DNA of 64,000 nucleotides from the NCBI GenBank assembly GCA_037501455.1, contig CM074858.1, forward strand, positions 85,348,501 through 85,412,500, written 5' to 3'. Below the pieces are notes generated by a model, which did no database searches, had not been told where the DNA came from, and saw only the letters and a program-made list of their open reading frames with translations. The translations under genes were made by a program, and so were the position numbers. The DNA is from Lantana camara. Its lineage: Eukaryota; Streptophyta; Magnoliopsida; Lamiales; Verbenaceae. Of this stretch, positions 8,318 to 20,047 are shown in pieces; position 1 is the stretch's first letter, and every line of letters begins with the position of its first letter.

Positions 8318-11285
8318 TGTGATGCCCCATCCGATAAATCGTACAGGTATGCATCACGAGAGAGTTTACCTTACGCACTTATGTGATTTAATTCCCCTTT
8401 TATGTGTTTAATTCCAACTTTGATTGAAAATGTGACTTAATTGACTAAAATCCAAAATAGTAAAATATGAATTCTTGCATGACAACTTGAGAAGGGAACT
8501 TGGATGAATTTAAATTAATTGTTAGAGTAGGATTTAAATGGGACTTGGACCTATTTGTGTGTTTTGGGCCTAACTTAAGTTAGGTGAGTTTGGGTCATTC
8601 GGGACCAATATGAGCTCGGGAATTCGAATTCGAATTCCTACACCACCATCGGACTTGATTCGGTGATTCGGGTCCAACGAAATTTGCTTTTTATTTTTTG
8701 GAAAACGTTTAGACCATAAACCTTTTAATGTTGACCTATTGGGCCGAAAGTCATTTATTTGAGCCCAAATCCTAATAAAGCCCCTAGCCTCATATTATAT
8801 CTTGGAAACCCTAATGAAATCTTTAGCCACCATATATATACCATAAAACCTTAACCTATCTTCATTTTAAATATTCACTTCACACAAATCATATCATCCA
8901 TGGAAGAGCTTCAAGAGAGGATGAAGATCTAAGACTTTCCTACACCTTCAAGAGCTCATATCTCCCTCGTTCCTTCATCATTTCAAGAGCCAAGGTAAGC
9001 TACGAATTTCCCTTGATATGTATTTCATTTCTATCCATGAATCTTAGCATGAAATTGAATGTATGAGCTTATATGAGGAAGTCTTGTGAAAATGGTGATT
9101 TATGCCCAACTTGAAGAATATGGTTTATATGATGGATCTTTGAGTTCTTGAGCATGAATATGTGTTTCTCCATGTTGAATATGTGTTATAGTTGTTAATA
9201 GTATGATAAGGAGTGAGTTTGAATGCATCTTGTCATGGTTGAAGTTTGATTTTCATGAAAATGGGTTGTATGAGTTTTGGCCAAAATCACCCTTGTTCTT
9301 GAGCTAAATTGATATTTATATGATAAGCATGATTTATGTGATAACATATATGATATTTGTGGAAATTTTATGGTTTAAATGGTGTGAAATCGGCCATTTT
9401 CGGCCATGGTTGTCTTCTTCTCGAAGCTTGCTTGAATCTACACAAGACAGACGCCCAGATCTGGCCGGAACGGCCGTTCCTGTTTGGCCTTGGTGCCCGG
9501 AACTGCCCTTCACGCCAAGGGCTGATGTCAGCACGTGAGAACGGGAAGGGTCTTTCCGTTTTTGCCTAGAGATGGGAACGGTCGTTCCTATGCTCGCTAG
9601 GTGGCTTCTGGGAATGACCGTTCCCATGCTTTGTTATGCATGGGAATGGTCATTCTGGAGCTACTGTTACACTTTGCACTTGTCTTTTCCGTGTTTGCTT
9701 GACCCGTTTGAATTGCTTTATGACTTATATGCTTTAATATGATTTCAAATGCTTTGTTAAACCTTAATACTTCGTTAATTTCATGACTTGTGGAATATAT
9801 GAACTATGCTACGTGACCTATGTGTACACATCATTCCATATCACATATCATTCATCTCTTGGTACGCCGTGCGTCTTACTTGGTTCATATAGAGTTTAAG
9901 TCTGGGTTTCTGTATGTCTTGTCACAGAGTTTGGTGGTGCCGGTGGGCCCGAGGTTTAGAGTGTTTGGCCCTTCACACTCTCAGACTCTACTTGCACAAG
10001 GTGAGGTTTAGGATTTTGTATAGTTAAGCGACCTATGACCTTAATATGATGATTTCAATCCTTGCATGTGATTATATACTGTATATGATGAGATATGTGT
10101 TGGATATGATATGATTATGACCTTATGGACCATCCTTGGTTTTGGTAAATTAATCATTAAAGCATATGTAAACTATTTTGGAAAAATTCAGTTATGTTAA
10201 GTTTCTGTAGCGAGTTGGCCATGAAATATTGGCATCTGTCTGTCTGTTTGTTTATGGATCCGAGGAGCTACGGGTAATGGAGTCCCCGGAACGGTTAGGG
10301 CCGTCGGGGTTTGACCATGTGCGTAGATCCATTTGAGATATCATTGCACGACTCAGGGAGATAGGGGAGGCATGATATCTTGAGCCTTTGGTATACAGTC
10401 GGGGAGGGCACTCGTGGGTTCGCTACCCCTTGTGAGTATGCATGTATGGATGGTTAGGGCTAATGCGTGGCTCTTCCATCATTGGAGTAGAGGATGGATT
10501 GATTCTGCTTTATGTTCTGTTCAGTTATGAGGAGTAAAGGTTGGAAGCCCCGTACTCGCCGGGCATATGTTATGAATGTATGGGATTTGTGAAACGGGAT
10601 TGGTTTCCCTAAATGGTTTTTCCAAACTTATACTATTTTGGGTATTTCCGACTGTTTTGGCGTGCAAAACCCTAGTCCCGGTTCATGAGTCCACCCTTAT
10701 GTTATCTGTTGTGCTCTATATATATAGTGTGGGTATGCGTTAGCCCCCTCACACAGTCAGTTGACTGACCCCTCATTTTATCTTTTAGTTACAGGTTCTT
10801 TTGGCTTGAGATAGGCGAAAGTGAGTCTTCTGAGTCACACTTGTCAGTCTAGATGGTGATAGGATGCATTTGCCTCATACTTTACTTATGTTATGTATTA
10901 AGTTTCACACTTGAAGGTTATGTTTATGTTCTATTTAGACTTAAACCCGTGTGGGGTTAGCAAGCTAGTATTTGGATGTTATTAGATATTGATGATACTT
11001 ATGCTGACTATTATATTGGATTATGAATTGATATTCGGGATTAGGTATCTATGCTAGTCGAACCCGTCAATTGTTTGGTATGTTGATTTAATTGCTTCCG
11101 TTATCTGATGGTGGTTGTTTAATTTGCTTCCGCACTCTAAGTTTGTCAAGTTAGATCCGCATAGCCTAGTGTGTGAGTTGGTCCCCCGTTCGCTATGATT
11201 CGGATTCCGGCATGGACTTCCTATTTCATGACCGAGTCTGAGTCCTAGTACAGGGGATGTGGTATCTTCCGTCTGGGGTGCTACA
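8318..11285 (+). repeat. 3' LTR of element 1
   Basis: A 2,968 bp copy of the 5' LTR. The extra 18 bases near 8553-8570 account for most of the length difference. Its palindrome cluster is at 9467-9656 and its apparent intron runs from 8995 to 10794. Confidence 0.92.
9467..9656 (+). repeat. Palindrome cluster (3' LTR copy)
   Basis: Same set of GGAACGGCCGTTCC-type palindromes as 2985-3175, with independent substitutions. Its first unit is a perfect GGAACGGCCGTTCC where the 5' LTR has GGAACGACCGTTCC. Confidence 0.85.
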
Positions 11286-11290
11286 CATCC
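11286..11290. repeat. Target site duplication, right copy (CATCC)
   Basis: CATCC follows the CA end of the 3' LTR and matches 1849-1853. Confidence 0.92.
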
Positions 11291-13475
11291 GATCAACGAC
11301 CTAAGGTAAGAATTGTGCTCTATTCGATACGTGCTTTAATTTGATATACCTTTCATGCCTCGGATTTGTGTCTACGTGCTATTTTGGGAAGATGATAAAT
11401 AGTAACCGGGTTATGAGCTTTATATGTTCAAGGCCATTTTACGAGTTATAACGTGCAAATATGTGACCTATGTGTTTTACTTGGTCCGTGGTAGGAATTT
11501 CGTGTTGTTTGTTGGGGTGTTGGTGTTTGAATGGAGCTCCAGGCGCCATTGTTACTGTTTCTGCTTCTTTTGGACGAACCAGACGGGAACGGTCGTTCCC
11601 GTGTTGAACTGGAGTTGGGAACGGCCCTTCCCAGGAGATAATTTCGCCAATATTTTATAGAGCCACGGGGAGAGTTCGGGGAGCTGGGAACACAAGCGTG
11701 GAACCGGAACGACCGTTCCTGCGAGCGGAGCTGCTAGGCATGGCCATTCCCACAGTGGGCGAGGCCGTTCCCGGCACTGTTTTAGTGTATTTTCGTACTT
11801 TGTTCATGCATTGTTATTTCGTAACTTCCTTTGCATGTCTAAGTATTATTACATCGTTTTACTTGCATAATTTCATGTAATTGAACTTGTTTATTGAATG
11901 TAAGTGCTAATTGATTTAGTTGCCCTTAAATGCACATAAGAACATGATCATGACTTAGCTTACCATCTTATATATCGTTTCATATACTTCATGCCATTTC
12001 ATATCAATGCCGTGCGTCGTAATTGGTATCATTATTGAGTCTCCTCTCACGAGTACACATTGTTTCCTTTCTTGTCCAGTTCTTCTCCAGGGTGGAGATC
12101 ATCGATCGAGTGAACACTTTCTTGCACGTTGTCTTGTTCTGTCGCTTGTCAGGTGAAGGTGTTTTCGTTCTAGTTACCTATCGAACCCTGAAACCTGCAT
12201 GTATGATATTTGGCCTAAAAACCATATTTATATTTATATTATTTTCATGTGTGTAATCGAGTAAACCTTTATTAAACTGAACCTATTGTTATTGCTATTG
12301 TTACTCACTGACCATTCCTATTTTGGCGAGATACTGTAATGCACACTGATTGAGGGCCCTGAGACTTGTGTATTGAGCGAGCCGGGGAGGTATCGGGCCG
12401 ACGGTAACCTCTTGCACAGTCTCACACTGTTGGGATGACCCCTGAATCCACTAGGAGATTAGTGGAGGAAGGAGTTCCGGGCATAGGAGTCATGTTCCTG
12501 ATGCTCACACGAACTGGATGGCGAGGGCTAGCTACCCGAACCATCATGGAGGGAGAAGGAGATCTTGGGAGAATCCGGCACCACGGGTGACCCAGGGATT
12601 TTTGTCGTGATTGATTGCACTGATTGACTGTACTGAGTGTGAATACTATTGCACTATTGCACGGTATAATAACGATTGAATTGCATGATCACCTTTAAAT
12701 AACTGAAACTTAATCATTGTACACTGTCGGAGTTTGGTTAGAGATTGTGCACGCTCACTCATCAAGCCACTGATAGCTTGAAATTGTAACTAAGTGTCTA
12801 AAGTGATAGTTGTAAAGTCCGAGCATAGCTTAAGTGATTTCTTTCCCTCACAGGAACTACTTTAACTAAAATGTTGTTCGGGATTTACACCTTGCATGTG
12901 CATGTTTCTATATATATGTACACCTCCTGCTCACTTAGTCTTTTAGAGACTGACCCCTCTTTTCCCTTTCCTCCAGTTTTTTTTGCAGGTGTTCGTTCCT
13001 AGGCGGAGTTAGAGTTGTCGAGTCTTTCTCGAGCCCCTCACTTGTACACTCATTACATACTGTACAGTTTCCCGTCTTGTATTGATTTATTTATTTACTA
13101 TTGGGCCAGTGTACCATTTACTGAAGTGATATTGTTTCGGGACAGGTTAGGACAGGATTCGGGCTCTAGTTGAACCTGTTGTTATATTATTGTATTGTAT
13201 TGATCGGGACAGGTTAGGACAGTTGTATCAATTAGTGAAACCCGTATTTACTTTTCTGTGGAATTGCATTTATTTCTCATGGATATTGCAAATGTCATTG
13301 CCTTGCTTCCGCATCGCTGGTATTATTGAATTGTTACAAGGTTAGATTCCGCCTAGCTAGGGTAGTCTTTTTATTGTCTTCCGTTCACTGTGAGTTTAGT
13401 TCATGGATTAGCCATTCCATATGTGGACCGAACTCGTAGTGCGGGGGATGTGGTGCTCTCGTCGGGGGTGCTACA
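11291..13475 (+). repeat. LTR-3, right part
   Basis: Continuation of the LTR interrupted by element 1. It has a donor-like site CCTAAG|GTAAG at 11306, palindromes at 11585-11772, a GACTGACCCCTC box, the acceptor TTTTTTTTGCAG at 12987-12988, CTAGGCGG and the GCGGGGGATGTGGTGC block, and ends GGGGTGCTACA at 13475. No target duplication matches the left junction at 1610 (ACCTT versus CCACA), so this is not a simple solo LTR. Open frames in it (11424-11660, 12023-12256) show no domain and are chance. Confidence 0.7.
11585..11772 (+). repeat. Palindrome cluster in LTR-3
   Basis: GGGAACGGTCGTTCCC, GGGAACGGCCCTTCCC, CCGGAACGACCGTTCC, ATGGCCATTCCC and GAGGCCGTTCCC occur within 190 bases, about 280-470 bases after the donor-like site. 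LTR-3 is otherwise strongly diverged from the LTR of element 1. Confidence 0.8.
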
Positions 13476-15289
13476 CCACACCTAAGCTAGGCAGTCTAGA
13501 TCCTCGAACAGAGCGAGCATACAACAAATACACCAATGCGGAAGCATTTAAACAATTAAAACAAGTCATAAGCCAAGGCTATACAAAACTTAAAACAAAT
13601 TATATACATATTTGTCAATGGGCCAAAACTTAACAAATACAAACTTTGAATTCTTCAAATTACAAAATTTCCGAAGATACAAGTGTAAGACAAGCTAAGT
13701 ATGAGAATACAGACTCAGACAAAATATAGGAGACTCAAAGACCACAAGCCGCCTAGTTCGACCAAAAACCGGTACCTGGAAACTAAATCATAAAGAGGGA
13801 GGGGTCAGTCACACAGACTGAGTGAGGGGCTACACACGCACACGTACATACGTATATAGAGCACCACACATATCAAAGAGGGAAAGTCATGAATCGGGGC
13901 CTGGTTTTTGCATCCTAAAACATTTCTCACGTGATAACAGATATAGGGAGAGAAAGAGTTAGGCCGAAGACCAAAACAACCAAATTTTATTAATTGAGAA
14001 TCCACTCCCGTTTCACGAACTATTACGTAACAAACTAGCATATCGGAAACATACACGAACAAAACAAACCTTCAAACAAAAGGGGAAATGTGCACAAGGA
14101 TATTATCCGTCCCGGATCTCCCTTACCCACATCACGATGATCATGCACAGGAGTAATACTAGGGGTCCCAAGTCTCCCTTACTCATAATCAGTGAGCCCC
14201 AAGCAGAATCAGAGGCAGAGTCTTACCAGAATCAGAGGCATAACAAGGTCCAAGACCAAGTCCATTTTCATTTTCATATCCAGAGGCATACCGTAAGCAG
14301 AGGCATATCATATTCAAAAGCATATCATATTTAGAGGCATATCATATCAGAGGCATATCATATCTGTGGTGTATCATATCATATCCATATCCCTAACATA
14401 ATTGTACTCGTAACCATATTCATAACCCTAGCATAATCATAATCCTAACATTTTCATAATCCTAGCATAATCATATCTGATTCTTAACATGATAAAATTT
14501 CTAATCATATTCATAGCATATCGAACTTGCATGTTCTGGTACCTAGCAAATCATATTCCATAGCATAAAACATAATCATACGTATTCATAGCTCACACAT
14601 AGTTACGTATACATAGGGTTTATATTCACATGCATTCATAATGGGCAGATTTCATTAGGGTATATCTATAACCTAACCTCACCTTACACCGACGAACTGG
14701 GTAAAAGAGAACAAACTGGCGCCTACAGTGTGACCTCATCACCAACGGGATACTCCTCTGAACAAGACAAACATCAAAGACATACTTAGACTCAAAATGG
14801 ACCATATAGACACTTAACAAATGCATATGAATACGAATGATGCAATGCAAGTCATAATCATTTCACACTTAGGCAAGGTCGGAACACTTAACACTTATCA
14901 CATAACCGACACTTAAATCAAACACACAACACGCAAATCGAACACCTAATACATCAAATTACATCATACGACATCATATTTCAAGCACACTCAAGCTTAA
15001 AACATATAAGGAAACCAATTAGGTGCAAAGAGACGTCACAAGTAGCAATTAGGGCAAACAAGTTCATATCTCGCATGCATGCATCGAAATCATATCAAAA
15101 CGAACATATACATATCACATCACATTTTTCATACATAAAACATATCAAAATCCAACATCAACAAGTCATACCAAAGCAATTCATACATAAAAAGAAGCAT
15201 ACAACACACAAGGGTCAAGCTCGGGGAAGGAAACAAACAAAACAAGCGAACAAGCGAGCAAAACACACAAACGGGGCAAACTGGGGGAC

Positions 15290-15402
15290 AAATGGCCATT
15301 AGTCCGCACCCCTCAAACCCCTGCTAATTGCCGTTAGTGGGGACAGAACCTCCAGCTGCTGTTAATGGCCTTTACCACCAAGAAAGCTAACGGTCGTTAG
15401 CT
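15290..15402 (-). repeat. Palindrome cluster in LTR-A (TAACGGCCGTTA type)
   Basis: AATGGCCATTAG, TTGCCGTTAGTG, GTTAATGGCC and AGCTAACGGTCGTTAGCT occur in 113 bases, about 470-580 bases after the donor-like site. The ACGGCCGT core matches the other families, but the arms are CTA/TAG instead of GGGA/TCCC. Confidence 0.7.
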
Positions 15403-15966
15403 CTCCCCTACTTAGTTGTCCTCATGCGAAAACCTAGAAATCAGTCTCAAAACCCCACAAAACTCACACTAAAGCTAGTAACACATAAAGGCATGTTACG
15501 GTATCAAAACTTATGAAATTAAGGCCTAAAATCATGTAAAAACTGAAGCACAACAAGGAGAAATTACAAGAGATTCAACGAGTTTATATTCTTGCATACA
15601 AGCTTAGTTCTTTAATGGCAACTCCAAGATAACTCAACTACCACTTAAATCATGAACATAGAAACATAATTGGAGGTATTATGATCATATATCATGCATT
15701 AAGCCAAAACAATCTCAAGGAAAGGCATATAATTTCACAAAAGAGAACAAACCCTTACTATTCATCCCTATTCATGCTCTTACCCAAAACCCTAGCAAAT
15801 CAAGCTCAAAATCTGAGTTTCATGGATGAAGAGAACCAAAATTGGATAGAGATCACAAATATAAGCTTACCTTGAAGATTGGATGAAGGATAAAGGAGAT
15901 TTGAGCTCAAAATCCCAAGGGTGTGAATAATGATAGGATTCTTCTCTTCTCCCTTGTTTGTAGCTG

Positions 15967-15970
<4 letters not shown>

Positions 15971-16014
<44 letters not shown>
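15971..16014 (+). repeat. (CT)n microsatellite
   Basis: About 21 uninterrupted CT units, in the LTR of element 2 upstream of the donor-like site. It would be a GA-rich tract in the transcript leader. Confidence 0.95.
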
Positions 16015-16016
<2 letters not shown>

Positions 16017-16610
16017 CATGTGGTTCAAAATGAGAGAGAAGAGATGGGTAGGGTTTTGTGTTTTGGTCATACGGGCCCAAGAATTATGTCATTTGGTCAA
16101 GAAACAAATAAGTTATGGTCAAAACCGTAAAAGGTGGCAGTTCTGCACGAGGCTTCGGTTTAGATAAGTTTTGGAGGTACAAACAGGCTTAGAAAAATGT
16201 AAGGCTTGTTCCATTGATATGAATTGTAGAAATGAGTCTAATGGAGGTGTCAGAATTCAAATCCGACTTCCCGAGCTCAAGTTATGCCACCCGCAACCCA
16301 AGGTGCGCTAAATGCCCTTTAGCCCGTTTAAGTTCCATTCCACAAAAACAAATAAAAACCAAAACAAACAAGCTCTAAAACACGTGTAAAGCGTATAAAC
16401 ACATTCATAATTCACATATATCATGCATAGCAAGTTGTTACAAAAATGGAATTGAAAACAGAGTTAAAACGTTCAAGTTTAAACATAAAGCATATAATCA
16501 ATATTCAAATATTCAAATAATTTACATAATGGCATACTTAATTAATTTAAATGAGCACTTAGCAAACTCGTGACGTCGTACCTATACTGCCGGAGAGCCG
16601 GGATGTAACA

Positions 16611-16629
16611 ATCTTCCCCCCTCCCCCTT
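16611..16629 (-). other. Polypurine tract of element 2
   Basis: On the minus strand, AAGGGGGAGGGGGGAAGAT lies immediately upstream of the LTR start. It establishes LTR-A as the 3' LTR. Confidence 0.85.
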
Positions 16630-17195
16630 AAAAGGACTAGGTCCGATCGCTCGAGTTAGAACAGCGAGCAACTCTCTCGTATTCACCCAAGTTCGAGGTT
16701 CATGACGTCCCAACGAGGGTTAGCTCGAGAAAAGTCTTCCAGTGCAAAGCGGTTTGATTTCTTCAAGTGTTGATGGAGGGCTCCTTCACAACTTGGTTAC
16801 GGCTAGGAGTAGCTCGATTTGTCTCGCACGATGAGAGGGTCTAAATGAGATTCATCACCCACCGTTTGATTCATTTCAAGCTAACTCAAAAGCTCAAAAA
16901 TATACGAATGGTGTAGTCACCGGACTTCCACCACTCACACCTTCTCACGGTTGTAGAATCACCTTGGAAGCTCGGTAGAAACAAGACCCTCGACTTACCA
17001 TAGAGCTAAAACACTCGTACGCTCAAAGTTATCTCTTGGGACAACCAAGCAACAACAATCACAAGTGCAAGTAACAAGAAGGAGAGAGAGCCACACACAA
17101 GTAATGGGCACGCGCACAAAAGAGACAAGTAGGCAACACAAAAGGGTGGATTACCCAAAAATCAAACAACGCATGAGATGAGATGCCATGAATGT
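16630..17195 (-). other. 3' non-coding region of element 2
   Basis: The segment between the gag stop and the polypurine tract has no pol domain and no hairpin array like that of element 1. The open frame at 17059-17364 only overlaps the gag tail in another frame. Confidence 0.6.
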
Positions 17196-18296
17196 TTATA
17201 GTACCTTGCACCATGACGATGGCCATAGCCTCAGCATCAACTTCTGCATCGACCTCATTGCATGAGCTTGGGCTTGTTCGGGGGATCTTGGAGCCATCAT
17301 ATTCAAGGGCCTCGGATTCGGGTTGGTAGGGCAAAACCTTACCTTGTGTCCCATCTCTCCACATCCAAAACAGGCTCTCAATTTCTTCCTACAGGTCTCT
17401 TCCATGTGATTCGGTCTCTTGTAATAGGAGCATCGAATAGGTGCCGATGGAGCAGGTATCGGATTCAGAATTGGAAGCCGTGGTTTCTTGATAGTGTCAA
17501 GGAATTCTTTGGGGTCGAAAATTGGAGGTTCATCTTGAAACGCAGACCTTTTTCCCAAGCTTGAACTTGATTCGTACTCTTGCCCCAAGTAAAAAGTTAG
17601 GGGCTCCAATTTCTTCTTTCGGGCCTCAACCCTAATAACCTTCTTTGTAGCCTTAGCCCACGTATCAATCGTAGAAGCTTGCAAGGCCCATTGGATGTCT
17701 TCTCTTAACCCGTACACGAAGTTCCTGGCCTTCATAGTATCATCGTCCGCAATGTGAGAGGCATAAGGGGCAAGCCTCTCAAACTCAAGGATATAATCCT
17801 CGACGATCCGGTTCCCTTGCTTGAGGTCCAAAAACTCTTGTAATCTTCTCTCCCGAGATCTTGGAGGAATATACTTATTATGGAATTCCCTCACGAAGCT
17901 CTCCCAATTGAATTCTTCACCATTTCTTTCCAAACGAGCTCCCATTCCCTTCAACCAATTCTAAGCTTGGCCTTGTATGAATCAAGCGGTGCAAACGGCT
18001 TTCTCTTGTGAAGAAGCGGGGTAAATTTCCCAAATCCCCGTGATCTCGGTTAACCATTCTTCCACCTCAAAATCATTACCTCTAAGCCACATTGGAGGAT
18101 TGTTATCTCAGAATTCCTTGTAAACTGAATTGATAACTCTTCCTTGTCCTTCATCTTGAAGAATTGGTTGTTGTGGATTTTTTTGAACATATTTGAGGAG
18201 GCCTCGAACAATATCCTCTACAGTTGGTGGTGGTGGTGGAGGAGCATTCTCGCGATCTATTCTTCTTGGAGGCATCTTGAAGAAGCACAAATTCAA
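17196..18296 (-). pseudogene. gag: Gag of element 2, one frame with three internal stops
   Basis: A single minus-strand frame encodes a complete Gag. The N-terminus includes MPPRR and a run of prolines, the form usual for Tekay/Del chromovirus Gag. The capsid core follows (FEVEEWL, then FVREFHNKYIPP, FLDLKQGNRIVEDYILEF and YGLREDIQWAL), with two zinc knuckles CSYYKRPNHMEETC and CFGCGEMGHKVRFC. Stops follow SVYKEF (near 18108), CTA (near 18000) and FIQGQA (near 17975); all look like single-base changes. The first knuckle has Y where the second cysteine is expected. The protein would coat and package element RNA. No pol follows. The capsid motif spacing agrees with element 1 although the sequences differ. 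Confidence 0.85.
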
Positions 18297-18477
18297 GAAA
18301 ATATCGATGCATGTGGTTTTAGTACATGTTCATGTGAACAATTAATACATTTAAGAACAAATAATACAATTAAGAGCACATAAGTCATGTTAAGGTGAGA
18401 GTGAGTGCAAACAAACACATATATTCCTAAGCTAAATGACCTAGACATATACGACGCGACATGAGAACCCTGGCACC
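18297..18477 (-). other. Leader of element 2 with lost primer site
   Basis: A short segment between the partial 5' LTR and gag. The LTR terminus and primer binding site expected here are not visible, so a deletion is likely. Confidence 0.45.
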
Positions 18478-19517
18478 ACATCCCCCGCACTAGAGCCCGA
18501 CACGTGCAACGAAATGGGGAGTTCGTACACGCACCAAGCACTAGTGAATGGGTGACAAACAAAACCCACACCTAAGCTAGGTGGTCTAGACCCTCGAACA
18601 GAGCGCGCATACAACAAATACACCAGTGCGGAAGCATTTAAACAACTAAAACAAGTCATAAGCCAAGGTTATACAAAAATTAAAACAAATTATATAAATA
18701 CTTGCCACAACGGGCCAAAACTTAACAAATACAAACTTCGAACTCTTCAAATTACAAATTTTCCGAAGATACAAGCGTATGACAAGCTAAGTATGAGAAC
18801 ACAGACTCGGACAAAATATAACAGACTCAAAGACCACAAGCCGCCTAGCTCGACCAAAGACCAGTACCTGCAAACTAAATCATAAAGAGGGAGGGGTCAG
18901 TCACACTGACTGAGTGAGGGGCTACACACGCACACGTACATACGTATACAGAGCACCACACATATCAAAGAGGGAAATTCATGAACCGGGGCCTGGTTTT
19001 TGCATCCTAAAACATTTCTCACGTGATAACAGATATAGGGAGAGAAAGAGTTAGGTCGAAGGCCAAAACAACCAAATTTTATTAATTGAGAATCCACTCC
19101 CGTTTCATGAACTATTACGTAACAAACTAGCATATCGAAAACATACACACACAAAACAAACAAAAGGGAAAATATGCACAGGGATATTATCCATCCCGGA
19201 TCTCCGTTACCCACATCATGATGATCATGCACAGGAGTAATACTCGGCATCCCGAGTCTATCTTACTCATAATCACCAAGCCCCAAGCAGAAACAGAGGC
19301 AAAGTCTTACCAGAATCAGAGGTATAACAAGGTCCAAGACCAAGTCCATTTTCATTTTCATATCCAGAGGCATACCGTAAGTAGAGGCATATCATATTCA
19401 GAAGCATATCATATTTAGAGGAATATCATATTAGATGTATATCATATCTGTGGTATATCATAACATATCCATATCCCTAACATAATCATACTCATAACCA
19501 TATTCATAACCCTAGCA
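18478..19517 (-). repeat. Partial 5' LTR of element 2 (LTR-B)
   Basis: The 3' part of the LTR, from GGTGCC at about 18478 to CCCTAGCA at 19517. It retains the CTAGGCGG box and acceptor (18868) and aligns with 13480-14430. The 5' two-thirds, with promoter, donor site and palindromes, are missing. Confidence 0.75.
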
Positions 19518-19932
19518 ATTGTTCGCAAGCAGACTGGGCTAGCTCCCATCGCCTCGCAATATGGAATTCCTGCACAAATAACTGCTAAATGGAACAAAGA
19601 GTGTAAATGAATAAGATAGGACAAAGAAAAAATACATCAAAAGGGAATCAAGTCGTTACTTACTGAGGTGAGAAGTGCAAAGAGTGTAAATAAATGAGGG
19701 TGGTCCTCCTTGGCTAATTCTTGATGGTCGCCAACTGTCTGGAGGGAGTTAAAGATAGCGGCAATAGCCTCTCGGTCGACCGCACCTTTAGCTATTATCC
19801 TCTTGAAGTTATCCTCTTTTAAGGTTAGGATACCATGGGGATACTTTGGAGGAGCAAGTTCTGGAAGCTGCATGAGCCTCTCATAGTCCCCCCGAGGCAA
19901 TTGGAAGCCTGGTGATGTCCCTGCTTGTAAAC
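19518..19932 (-). pseudogene. Two exons of an unrecognised plant gene, truncated
   Basis: Exon a (19664-19932) is preceded by ATCCCACAG and followed by TCA|GTAAGTAA. It encodes 89 open codons, including GFQLPRGDYERLMQLPELAP, KYPHGILTLKEDNFKRI and HPHLFTLFALLTS. After an intron of about 94 bases, exon b begins after TTTGTGCAG at 19569 and reads EFHIARRWELAQSACE before it is cut at the LTR junction near 19517. The splice phases agree. The hydrophilic, non-repetitive sequence looks like a real host protein, but I do not recognise the family. The fragment lies between a truncated LTR and a copia LTR, so it is either a captured piece or a host gene broken by insertions. Confidence 0.55.
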
Positions 19933-20047
19933 CTGTGGGATTCCAATTGGGAAGAAATGAGTATGTTAAGACTTGGAAATGCTTAGCCTTCGAAGGTAGT
20001 TCTACGCTTCATAGCATAAGCCCTTTTGGCCCTGGCAGGGATAGCTG
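19933..20047. other. Spacer, probable intron of the gene fragment
   Basis: Sequence between exon a and the copia LTR. It starts with an acceptor read on the minus strand, so it is probably the upstream intron. Nothing else is seen. Confidence 0.35.

Larger units (their letters stand above)
1854..11285 (+). mobile_element. Complete Gag-only LTR retrotransposon (TR-GAG type), element 1
   Basis: A 9,432 bp element bounded by CATCC duplications, with 5' LTR (1854-4802), primer binding site, gag (6219-7455), hairpin array, polypurine tract and 3' LTR (8318-11285). The 3.5 kb internal region encodes only a broken Gag with zinc knuckles; no protease, RT, RNase H or integrase can be seen on either strand. 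Non-autonomous long-LTR elements that keep gag alone are known in plants as TR-GAG elements, and the Gag and LTR size suggest derivation from a chromovirus of the Tekay/Del type (inference). Mobilisation must depend on enzymes from a related autonomous copy. The two LTRs are highly similar, so the insertion is fairly recent. It splits the older LTR-3. Confidence 0.9.
13476..16610 (-). repeat. 3' LTR of element 2 (LTR-A)
   Basis: On the minus strand it starts TGTTACATCCCGGCTCTCC at 16610. It has a donor-like site CTTCAAG|GTAAGC at 15870, a TAACGGCCGTTA-type palindrome cluster near 15290-15402, the acceptor TTTCCAG|GTACC at 13776, CTAGGCGG, and then stops before the last 95 or so bases of the LTR. 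Many GGCATATCAT-type short repeats fill 14220-14370. No gene is supported in it. Confidence 0.8.
13476..19517 (-). mobile_element. Second Gag-only LTR element, minus strand, truncated at both ends
   Basis: Element 2 has a 3' LTR (13476-16610), polypurine tract, 3' non-coding region, gag (17196-18296) and a partial 5' LTR (18478-19517). The two LTR segments align over about 950 bases (13480-14430 with 18565-19517). No pol domain lies between the LTRs. The LTR 3' end is cut at 13475/13476 against LTR-3, and the right LTR is cut near 19517 against a plant gene fragment, so no target duplication remains. The primer site cannot be seen; sequence near 18440-18478 replaces it. Confidence 0.8.

Noticed and set aside
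13805..14062. Open frames at 13805-14062 and 18897-19250 as a conserved small protein
   Set aside because: They are similar only because both lie in LTR copies of element 2; the longer one depends on LTR sequence changes and has no domain.
15971..16014. CT repeat as a functional promoter element
   Set aside because: A pure dinucleotide run is most simply a microsatellite; no further evidence.
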